A model generated the notes under the pieces. The model worked only from the letters and a program-made list of their open reading frames with translations. It did no database searches and was not told where the DNA came from. This document shows positions 25,648-39,700 of a DNA stretch of 64,000 nt, piece after piece. The position numbers were made by a program, and so were the translations under genes. The stretch lies in NCBI GenBank assembly GCA_036925085.1, contig JAUPFP010000090.1, positions 300,001 to 364,000 of the forward strand, read 5' to 3'. Each line of letters opens with the position of its first letter. The stretch's first letter is position 1. This DNA is from Brachycybe producta (Eukaryota > Arthropoda > Diplopoda > Playtdesmida > Andrognathidae).

Positions 25648-27312
25648 TCAGGACGAATCTCGAGAGGCAACCGTCCAACGCCACCAGGCTACTTTCATTC
25701 TATCCCAGACGTTGTTTAAAGAGTCCATAGCTGGCCGGACATCCATAATAGCAAACTGACCAGTCGTCTTATCGACTTCACCACCATCGTAATAATCGAT
25801 GACGTAACGGACATCTTTACCGCAGCGATCGACGATCCAATCGTGACGATCGAAAGGCAGTTCATATCTGAAACGTGAAGAGGAAGGGCGTCAGAGGTAT
25901 CGTTAGTTTTAAGATATTATGGGTTATTTTTTTACTCCCTCAACTGACTGAAACTTTCAAAAAACAAAACTTTTACAGTCTTTACCCCATGTAGTTACGA
26001 ATTCTTGCCCTCGGAGAAAATTCTTTGGCTTTTCCACCGAAGCTTTTCAACTTTGGACACATACATTCGCTGTTTTGAAGGAAAACAAATACTGAAATAT
26101 TTTTTTTGTTTATTCTGAAATTCTCTTGTAAATGTGAGTTTGGATTTTGTACCCAGCATGCAATGCTTCCCATTTGAGAACTTCTTTCCAAGCAGCTTCG
26201 TTGTTTGCATTATGAATGAAGATGATGTTTGACATGTCGTTCTGATCGATGTCACTTTCTTTCCATCGCCATCCCTTTCTTAACATTGCATTCCAGAACA
26301 TCTAATTGACGATCAAAAAGACACGTATTCAAATTATTAATATTTTATCATTTATTATGATTCAATATGATTTAGAAGGTTAAATTTGGTGTTGACGACC
26401 TTTGAACTTTTGTTTATTATGAAATGAACAACTGATTGTCAATAATCTGTCTTTCAGAAGAGCAAAATTAAAAGAGAAATTTGAAAAGTGTTTTAGAAAA
26501 TAGAACTCTCGGTATAGCTTGAATCATTTAAAAAGTATTTTCATGTTTTTGATATCTTTCAAAATAAACTTTTTATAAATAAAAATTAAAAATGATATAA
26601 AAATGATACAAAAATGTTTATTTTGAAAGATAGCAAACATGAAAATATCATTAAGTGACCCTTCTAGTTTCTAAACAAAACACTTTCTACTTTCTCTTAA
26701 TTTTGATCTTCTGAAAAACAGATTATTGACATTCAGCTGTTCATAAAGCAACAACTTTTTTTAAAAAATATAATGAATTTTCAATGAAAAGTTTTTTATT
26801 TTATAAAAATGATAAATTCTGATCAAAGGACGACGTCCGTTCTTCGTGCCTGTTGTGACGGATACACCCATTTTTCATCCTCTTTTCCTGATCTGGGAAT
26901 AGATGAGACTTGTCTGTCTATGGGAAGAGAAAAAGGTTGATCTGGAGCCGGTCTCTGGTTCGGTGGCGGCATCTAGCGACAAAAAGAAAACAACGAAAAT
27001 AATCTCATTTCTAGTCTTTTTGTTATTTTTTTCATCACTTGCCATGTTTGTGGGATCAATAACATCTTCGTTATTGACTTTTCCGACATTTGCCGGACAT
27101 TCGGATGCCGTCGATTCATTTTCACCTTTTCTCATTGGACATTCATTTGATTTCGCTTCTAATTTTGTTGTTTCATCGAATTTCATATGAGCCATTTTAA
27201 CGTGGTCAACAGGACTTTTTTCTATCTTAATTCGACTGTCGTCTGCTTCATTTCCCGCCTTATTCTTATCAATGGTCGCCGCATTTTCCAAACTCGAACT
27301 TGAGCTACCCAT
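25648..27312 (-). CDS. HCCS: Holocytochrome c synthase (cytochrome c heme lyase)
   Basis: HCCS attaches heme covalently to apocytochrome c in the mitochondrial intermembrane space. Five exons (27312-27043, 26972-26850, 26301-26153, 26069-25986, 25867-25648) join in phase to 281 codons; the human protein has 268. Two Cys-Pro heme motifs lie near the N-terminus (C58-P59 and C72-P73). The conserved core follows with [13 protein letters not shown] (132-144), the likely heme-ligand His161 in [26 protein letters not shown], and the C-terminal [10 protein letters not shown] and [11 protein letters not shown] blocks. Introns 1 and 2 appear to start with GC instead of GT. For intron 2 a GT site 15 bases on would add five residues not usual in the family. 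Intron 2 (548 bp) holds an FB transposon. The start is the first in-frame ATG, and SKP2 diverges from the same promoter region. Confidence 0.95.
26395..26740. mobile_element. FB-family foldback MITE in HCCS intron 2
   Basis: It carries the family motifs CTGTCTTTCAGAAGAGCAAA, GATATCTTTCAAAATAAAC and the inverted partners GAAAATATCATTAAGTGA and CTTCTAGTTTCTAAACAAA. It fills most of the intron. Confidence 0.75.
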
Positions 27313-28257
27313 TTTAACAACCGTTGTTTTCTTCCTTTTTTGAGCTTCTTTTTGGTACTTTCTTATATTAATTATGAAACAATACTTAATTTTAGATATT
27401 CAGTACGTTTTTCGATGAAAAATCGACAAGAATCGGGCGTTTTTAACACGAATTTCACAAAAATTCATTTAAGAAGTTCCTTTCGATTAGATTCTCGTGC
27501 AGGCGGCCATCACGAAAGAACCACGTGATACAATTCTATGTATTTCATTGGTTGACGTTTCATCTTTCAATCGACCTTTATAGAACCGATTAATTCTATA
27601 ACCGATTATCTTTTAAACGTTATTATAAAAAACTGGGCCCGAATTCAAGATAGACACTTAGGAATTAAATATTGAACGTAAACTTTACGAAAGAAATCTT
27701 AATATACAAAAATTTGTTAAATATTACTTATTAATTAAGGTTTTTTATTGGTTGAAATTCTGTCGGGAAGGTTAAAGTTCAATGCAAAATTATTCTTCTT
27801 GAATTGAGATCGTAAAAGTATGGAATTGTCATCTGGTAACCTTATTGTATAGCGCTCATTGATAGCTAAAACATGCTATATGGTGATCCAAGTATCAAAA
27901 ACCCCGTTTACACTAAATAATTTTAATAATTCTTTAGTGGGACGACTGTAATTATGTTGATGACGTCACATTTATTAATGTATGTGAAACTGCTAGCTAA
28001 TTATAGTAATTTTCAAACATGTTCATTGATAACATTTATATCGGCCACATCAACTGAACATTAAATGTTATTGGTGTAAACACGGCGTTTACTAAACTAC
28101 TTGAAGCGCTTTGAGAGCGGATTTTATTTAGCGCCTTTTTTGTTGTAAATTTGGCGGGTAAATGTTTATCCGTTTCGCGGGAGAAATCTGAAGATTCGCG
28201 TAAATTACTAAGTTTTCAGTTGATTAAATTTGTTTTCCTCGTAAATTAACGTCAAAA
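27313..28257. promoter_or_regulatory. Bidirectional promoter region HCCS/SKP2 with E2F-like sites
   Basis: This 945-bp region separates the divergent HCCS and SKP2 start codons. Near SKP2 it holds TTTGGCGGG (28150-28158) and TTTCGCGGGA (28173-28182), both close to the E2F consensus, 75 to 108 bases before the SKP2 ATG. Near HCCS it holds a CCACGTGA E-box (27521-27528) and an inverted CCAAT box (about 27545). SKP2 is a known E2F target in mammals; its use here is inferred. Confidence 0.55.
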
Positions 28258-31200
28258 ATGTCTATTTCACAGTAATTTACTACTTTTTATCTAAACAATA
28301 CAGTCTTAAGAGTGATTTTGAAGCGTTTTTCAAGTCTTAAAATATATTTTTTTCTTTCTTCCAATCAGAGAAAATAAGTTCTTCAAGGATGAAAACGGCG
28401 AGAAACGTTCCAGAAATGAAGTTTTTGGAACTTTTTCGATGTTAAAAACATCGGTTAAGGATCTGAAATTCACAACCGAGGTTCTGGCCGACATAGGAGT
28501 TTGTCCTTTTGATGAAGATTCTTCCTCAAACGACGACATTCAGAACGAAATTCCGACAGATTTAAGCTTCAAAATGTTACTGGCTCCATCAGATTTAGGA
28601 CCAACGCCTGAAAATAACATCATTCGCGGTTTAACTCCACCGAGAGTATATAATATTAAAGATTTTTACGGTGTTCTTTCGACTAGGAGCCGCTAGCCTC
28701 TAAGCTAAGACTGTGAAGATCTTGTAAAAGCTGCGTCGAAGACGCGAAATGAAGCGAAAACGCTGTACAATCACCTACATAGAGGCTAAACGGCTGCTAA
28801 TTGAAATAATTTCCAATTGTTTGCAATCTTCCTTATTAACGCAACCATAAAAATGTCTTTCAGTTAAAAGGAAAACCCGGTTAGAGGTTAGAATTTAAAG
28901 GCAAAAGGTCTAACTAGCCATCTAAAACTATTGTGCAGACTAGATGTCTAACCTCTAACCAGGTTTTGACTAAAAAAAAAACGCATTTTTCTGGTTGCCT
29001 TATTTTTTTATAAATGTATTAGTTTTGATTTATTTTCATTGTTTTTAGATATTGAGGCCTCACGATACAAATACGCCAGTTTTGCCCGTTAATTTTAACG
29101 TGCGGAAGAGACGGAGATCGGAAATTATTACTGGGAGAGGTTATGAGATCAACTTTTAAAGATTGGATTAAGGGGCGTTTCTCTTTAATTATTTAAGTTT
29201 CTTTTTGTAGATCCGTTCAGAGAGATTTCGGACGAGATTATTCTCGAGATATTTCGGTGGTTGCCGAAATCAACGTTGAAGAACTGTGCCCTCGTTTCTA
29301 AACGTTTTCGTCGTGTGTCGTAAGTGATTCCCTGTTTGTCGCTCTCATCAATGGGTTAATATATAAAATTGTAGAAACTGCACAAAAGGCTATGGTGCTA
29401 TTGCGTAAATGAGTGAAAACTGCAGAAATTAATTTTAAATGAATACATTTAATGTTGAATTGCAAGAAAATTGTTGAAACTCATTGAAAATGAGTATAAA
29501 TAATAAGAAAATGTAGAAACTCATTGAAAACAAGAATAATTAATTTAGAAAATGTATTTTCTTCTTATTGTGTTCTGCTTTCAGTGGGTTTTTTGCGTTT
29601 TATTTTTCACCCTCATTAGCATAAAGGAGATATTTTTATTATCTTACATTCAGGTATGACGAAAGTCTTTGGAAGTTCTTGGATCTGAGTGGTCGTAAGT
29701 TGAGCGAACACACTTTGGGACACATTCTACGTCGTGGTGTCCTCCTCTTGCGACTTGCAAAAGCAGATGTAATAAAGGAATCCGTTTAGTTTTTTTGCGT
29801 GAATCTTTTTATCGAATTTTTTAATGTTTTGATTAGATCACTTCTCCCCTCTTCTCGTATTCGCCGAATCTGTTATCTCGACGGATATGTTGTAAAGTAC
29901 AACTTCTTGATTTAAGTATGGCGAATGTCACCGTTTCTGGATTAGAAGAACTGTTTTCATTCTGCAATCAATTGCAGAAACTGAGTCTTGAAAACTGTGA
30001 AGTCAGTGATAGAATTTGCAAGTAAGTTTAAAGGTTTTTTTTGTTCTTGTAAAAACATTGTGAAAAAAAAAAATAACACCTTGTTTTGTTGGATTTTTTA
30101 AAAAAAGGTATTTGGGAGCAAACAGAAACCTGAATGAATTGAATCTCGCATTGTGTCGAGGGATCAATAAGAAAGGATTGGTCGCCATTCTTTACGGCTG
30201 CCAGAAGTAATTTCTTAAACGTTTTTTTCTTTCTTTTAAGTTGTGTTCAAACTGCAAAACGTTTCACTGAACTCCGAATATTCTACTATTTCGAAAGTAA
30301 CAAAAGTGGAATAAAAACTTTTAAGTGTTTTAGAGACTAGAAGAGTAAATAAAATAAAATGTTTTTGGTATTTTGAAAATGATCCAAATTTAAACAGATA
30401 AAACAAGACTATTGTTTTAAGATGGTTGAACTCTTCTTATTTTGTCTTCGTGTTGCAAAATGAAGAGAAACTAGAATGTGTTTTAGAAACTAGAAGGGTA
30501 TTTTAATCACTTAAGGGTATTTTCATGCAGGTATCTTTGAAAATAATCTTTTTATGTGAAAGTGACCCAACTTTAAGCAGAAGATATTTTATAATTTTGT
30601 AAATAAGTTTATTGTGGAAGATATCAGGATGAAAAATATCCTTAATTGATTAATAAACCACCTTATAGTTTCTAAAACAATTTCTAGTTAATCCTGAATG
30701 ACGGGAATAATCAGAGTTTGAAAATTAGCTGTTCACAAATTACATAATTTTTTTGGCAAATTTTCACTTATTTTTCTGACCAAAAAAACATTTTCATAAA
30801 ACGTACAAATGTCTTGCATATTTTGGGGGTTTATTTTTTTATTTGCATAAAAGTATTTACTGTATTAGCCTTAATATAACGGCGGCCTCAAATTTCACGC
30901 GACCTAAACGTTTTTCATCAATGATTTAGGGAAAATAGGTGAAACGTATGGTAATTTTTTAGTCCTCAAATATAACACGAATCTTGATTATCGAATCAAG
31001 TGGTATTAAAAGCAATTTTTCTAGCATATTTTTTGAATTTTTATTTGCATGAAAGTTTTTACCTTAGTAACTATTGAAAACTCAGCTTAATAGTTGCATT
31101 ATTACTCGTTTCATTTTAGACTCGAAGCTTTGAATTTGGCTTGGACAGAACTGGCCAAAGAAACGATCGACTTTGCAGTTTGCAATTTTCCGAGTTCGTT

Positions 31201-32176
31201 GAAACGATTGAATCTCAGTGGTTGTCGGGAGATGTTAGATAACGACCGTACGTGTTATGAAGCTTTAACGACTTCCCTTAGGTCTATGTTCGAGAAAGAA
31301 ATTTAACACTTGTTCAGAAAGTTCAAGTGTTAAGCTTATTTCTTGAACTTGTGCCGTTATTTTATTAAAACTTGATTTTCTTTTTTCGTCTCTTTTCTAG
31401 ATGTTGAAGACATTGTAGATCAATGTCCAAACTTAGTTGAGTTTGACATCAGTGACTCCATTATGGTAAACGATCGAAGCGTAAGATATATTCAAGAACA
31501 CCTAAATGAACTGGAATCTCTCAGTTTGGCTCGATGTTGCAGAATCAGTCCTGAAAGTTTCTGGTAATTTTGACTTCAGTTTGGTTATAAGGTGGTTTTA
31601 AATTGTAAACTCCTTTCGAATTCTTGTTTTTCTGGTGTGAAATGAAGATAAACTTGAACGTTTTAGAAAACTAGACGGGTAGCTCAATCGCTGAAGGGCA
31701 TTGGTCTGATTCATATCTTTTAAAATAAGCTTTTTCTGTCAGTTTGTAATGAGTAAACTGTAAACACTCTTTATATTTTTTAATTTCTGTGTAAAACGTT
31801 TATTTTGAAAGACATAACAAAATACCCGGTACTATTAAATGATTCAACTACCCATTCTAGTTTCTGACACTTTTAGTCTCTCCTTAAGTGTTGCTCCTAT
31901 GAAACTGCAGAATAGCTCAATAGTTTACAAATCAGCTGTTCATAAAACATTGTAATTGAAAATGAAAACCCCGTTTTTGTTTTGGTTAGGTTTTTAAACC
32001 TGATGCCGTCTTTAAGAAACGTCGAAGTTTTCGGCATCTTAAATGAAATAGGAATTGAAGTCTTAAAGACAAAGCTAAAGGCTATCGAGATTAACAAAAA
32101 CCTTTTCTCGACCATTGCGAGGCCAACGACGGGAATAAGACGTACAAGCATCTGGACACACAGAGTTCGAGAATAA
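28258..32176 (+). CDS. SKP2: S-phase kinase-associated protein 2 (F-box/LRR protein)
   Basis: SKP2 is the substrate receptor of an SCF ubiquitin ligase that targets cell-cycle inhibitors. Ten exons join in phase to 455 codons: 28258-28271, 28369-28645, 29049-29139, 29211-29319, 29654-29768, 29837-30021, 30108-30206, 31120-31247, 31401-31563, 31990-32176. The F-box spans about residues 128-172 (ISDEIILEIFRWLPKSTLK...SYDESLW). Leucine-rich repeats follow to about 430 (LQLLDLS, LQKLSLENC, LNELNLALC, LEALNLAWTEL, LKRLNLSGC, LESLSLARC). The tail FSTIARPTTG matches the SKP2 family tail. The first coding exon of 14 bases is inferred from an in-phase ATG and a GTAATT donor and is the weakest part. 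The N-terminal region is poorly conserved. Introns 7 and 9 carry FB transposons. The gene converges on KRI1. Confidence 0.93.
28646..29048. repeat. Repeat fragments in SKP2 intron 2
   Basis: This 403-bp intron contains motifs such as AGCCTCTAAGCTAAGAC and GGTTAGAGGTTAGAATTTAA, similar to pieces of the MITE at 4171-4486 and of the element at 17122-17436. It is probably an old insertion. Confidence 0.4.
30265..30740. mobile_element. FB-family MITE copies in SKP2 intron 7
   Basis: Two partial copies: a short one at 30265-30345 (TTTTAGAGACTAGAAGAGT) and a longer one at 30420-30735 with GTTTTAGAAACTAGAAGGGT, a GGAAGATATCAGGATGAAAA core and a degenerate right arm. The remaining intron up to 31119 holds nothing I can name. 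Confidence 0.65.
31590..31945. mobile_element. FB-family MITE in SKP2 intron 9
   Basis: It starts GGTGGTTTTAAATTGTAAAC, contains TTTTAGAAAACTAGACGGGT and its inverse CCATTCTAGTTTCTGACA, and ends near CTGTTCATAAAACAT. It makes up most of the intron. Confidence 0.7.
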
Positions 32177-32188
32177 CAAGCATTTGTG

Positions 32189-32194
32189 TTTATT
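32189..32194 (-). terminator. Poly(A) signal of KRI1, inside the SKP2 3' end
   Basis: AATAAA on the minus strand, about 80 bases after the KRI1 stop and only 13 bases beyond the SKP2 stop on the other strand. KRI1 transcripts ending here would probably reach the SKP2 coding exon. No canonical plus-strand signal for SKP2 is visible before KRI1 coding sequence begins. Confidence 0.6.
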
Positions 32195-32272
32195 ATTATT
32201 TGCAAAATTCAACCTTTACAGCGACTCTCATAAAATATTTTAAATACAAATGTGGTGGTGTCAATCAATTAA

Positions 32273-36318
<4,046 letters not shown>

Positions 36319-36776
36319 CTTGTTTGCCTACTCAAAAAAAAATCAGCCGGCCGCCGCTGCAGTTAAGATTTACAATTTGGTCGCCGCCAAGGCGGCGGCG
36401 ACCAAATTGTAAATCTCAACTGCGGCGGCGTTACCTGAATTGTTTTTTTTTATTGCGAATAAATTATTATTATTATTATTCGGAATAATAACTTGTATTA
36501 TATTGACTTGAATATATATATATATATATATATAATATTAATTCGTTATTTTGACTGTCTTTAATATTAATCGCGGTTGACAAAACGTTAAATAAAAACG
36601 AAAAACAAATTAGCAACATAAAAATCATAGATCAGCTAATTAGCGACTTCTTGAACATTTTGTGGAAGCGGCTAGTGATAGAACACGCCGTGTTTTGAAA
36701 GTTGTAAATTTTCAACTTTTCTATTGTTTCGTTGTTATTTTTTACGGTTTAAATGTTAAAAAATTAGTTGTAAACT
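36319..36776. promoter_or_regulatory. Bidirectional promoter region KRI1/XPF
   Basis: Only 458 bp separate the two divergent start codons, so the genes very probably share a promoter. The region contains a GC-rich hairpin (36352-36430), an ATT microsatellite (about 36465-36480) and a short TA tract (36514-36533). No TATA box in an obvious position was recognised. Confidence 0.6.
36352..36430. repeat. 79-bp GC-rich hairpin upstream of KRI1
   Basis: Two 37-base arms pair at 35 of 37 positions around a 5-base loop. Each arm ends in a GCCGCC or GGCGGC block and has an AT-rich middle (ATTTACAATTTGG). It lies 34 to 112 bases upstream of the KRI1 ATG, likely in its 5' leader or promoter. The GC content is far above the local background. 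Confidence 0.9.
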
Positions 36777-39700
36777 ATGCTAGACTATCAGACTGAAGTA
36801 TTCCTCGAGTTGGTTCAAGATGACGCTCTAATTATTATGGCAAAGTATGAAAAATTGAGGTTTTGAGCCACGTTTTTTTTTTCGTAGACGTTTGTGTAAT
36901 TCGTCTCCCACGCGTTGACATTCTCTTTTGTAACAGAACAACGTCGCGTAACATAACAATGATTGTTACGCAGCGTAGTTCACTGCGGACCGTTGCCGTA
37001 CCATGCAAGCGTATCGTCAAAAATAACAACGCTTGCATGGTACGGCACGCACATTACAAAATTTCTTGATTGTGCTTACTGTTTGTCACTGAATTTGACT
37101 TGAACGTTATTAATTATGCTACACAAATGCTATTTTGTCACGCGTAGACCGTTGCAGGTTGTTATTTATAACCTGTCAACATTCTAGCGTCGCTGTTACG
37201 TTATGGGGAAACTGTCTGTTAACAGCTTTGAAAATTCGCAAATTTTTTAGCCTCACTCAACACAGGGTGTTGTAGAGATTTTTCTCCTTATATAACAAGT
37301 TAGCGGCCTTAACTTTGGAGACTGTCAGCTGCAATAATTTAGACGCTAAGAAAAATGTTAAAGAATGTCACTTTTTTAGTTTTTAACGTTTTTTTTCATG
37401 TACAGGGGACTTGGAATCGAAGAAATCGTTTTGAGTCTCTTTAAAGTCTACTGTGATCCTGGAAATCTGGTTGTTGTCATTGGAACATACACCAATGAAG
37501 AAGTGAGCGTCATAACAGCATAAAATAAGAAGGATATATGAATAATTAAATAATAATAATAATAATAATAATAATAATTGATGATGAAATTGCTATTCAG
37601 TTTAGTCGAACTTCACTTTTCTTGTGACTCTTGTGAATAATTAAAATGATTATATTTTACTTGTGAATATAATAATCATTGAAACTGTTTTGGTTTATTT
37701 TTCTTTTTTTTAGCAATATTTTATTCAGCGGTTGCAAGAGGACGGAGTCAAAAACCTTCCGAAAGTGATCACGGCCGAATACAGCATCACGGATCGGTCT
37801 TTTTACCGACATTTTTTGATTTGTTTCTAATCTCTTCTTAAATCGTTTTTCTTTTCTTTTAGGCAATCTTTGTATTTGGAAGGAGGAGTTTTGTTTATCA
37901 CATCTCGTATCTTGGTCGTAGATCTACTAACGAAGAGAATTCCGATTGAATCGATTACGGGAATTGTCGTATTCAGAGCTCATAAGTAATTTTCCGCTAC
38001 AAATTTGATTTGATACATTTTGTCATTGTTGATTTTCTTTCTTTATGGAGAGTTTTGGATTTTTGTCAAGAGGCATTCATTTTACGTTTATATCGAGAAA
38101 TAAATAAGGTTTTTGTTTTCAGTTTTAATTTACGTGCTTGTTTTTTTAAAAAAATTGACGTCTCGTTTGCTTTTTAGAAGGGTTTCATTAAAGCATTTTC
38201 GAGCAGTCCCGTTTCCTTTACGCAAGGTTTCTGTCAGATCGAACGAGTTATGAGGAACCTCTTTATGAAGCGACTCTTTCTTTGGCCAAGATATCATGCA
38301 ACTGTCGCAGCAAGTCTCGAACAACACAAGGTTCTGTTTTCGAATTGGTTTAAATTTCTAATTATAATATTTCTTACTATTTCGCTGAACTCTTTTTTTA
38401 TAGCCGGAAACGATAGAGATTCGGTTAAACTTAACAAAAGCAATGTTGGCAATACAAACTTCTCTTTTAGATCTCATTACGATCAGCGTTAAGGAGTTAA
38501 AACGATGCAATCCCTCGGTATAAATGTACAGATTAAGAAGTGTTTCAAAAGCAAATACACTGTAGTATCTAGAACTCGTTTTTGTTTTAGAAGCAACATT
38601 TAAGAAAAATTTGAAAGTGTTTTAGGAACTAGAAGAGTAAAAGCATTGCAAATGGTTATCTAAGGGCATACACGAAATAGACTACAAAAAATGTACGGTG
38701 TGTGGTTGAAACCGACCACTCGAGTCGACTTTATATGACCACTTTTTGCAGTTCATTCAGCTACGCTATTACTATAAATCGCAGCCTCTGACTGTTGACG
38801 CGAGTGATTGGTTTGGGCGACACGCCAACAACATTTTGGAGTCCATCTCGACCACTAAAAAAGTCGTGCAACTGTAAACGCTGTTAATGTTGCTTCTGAA
38901 ACAGTAACTGGAATTCGATTATTAGCTGTTTGAATAATAAAATTTCAAAACTCATAGTAGTCGTTTTGACTTCTACCAGTTAGATCTGGAAGAGGTGACG
39001 GCTGAAAATGCGATCAGTAAAGCTTTCGATAAGATCGTTCGACATCAGCTGGATCACATTTGGAATCAGTTGAGCAGAAAAACAAAACAACTAGTTCAAG
39101 ATCTAAAGCAACTACGTTCGATTCTCTTGTTAGTAGTGTAGTTTCGTTATTGTTATTATTTTATGCCTTTTAGATGATTTTCATTTGTTGTTTTTTTCCA
39201 GTAATTTAACACAATATGACTGTGTGACCTTTTTTAACATTGTCGAAAACTTAAAATCATCCGCCAAAGATGTAAATAGCAGTTCCGGTTGGATGTTTCT
39301 ATCGTCGGCACAGTCGCTATTTCTACATACGAACGAGAGAATCTTTGGACCTTCGAAAATAATGAAGAAGTTGAAGACGGGAGAGAAATCGGACGGTATC
39401 GATAACAACGAGAATTTGTTTTCTAAACCAGCAGGTTACATTTTGATAGGAAAAAAAATGATTAAATGAAGTTAGTTTTGAATAATTTTATTGATTTAAA
39501 AAAAATCAGATAAGTTACCGTACGAAGAAAATCCAAAGTGGTCGGCCATTAATGAAATACTGAAAGAAATCCACGAAGAAACTTCCAAGGGTGAACTTCC
39601 CCTCGATGCATGTCACACACTTATCGTCACCAGCGACGATCGAACTTGTGATCAAATCGAACAGGTATAAATTTATAAATTTGATTAAACTTGACCTATG

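Noticed and set aside
38756-38878. Possible extra XPF exon after a TTTTTGCAG acceptor
   Set aside because: The frame is open for about 120 bases, but the peptide has no place in XPF. Exons 7 and 8 already join at the conserved NPS/LDLEEV point, and the segment is a family D repeat.
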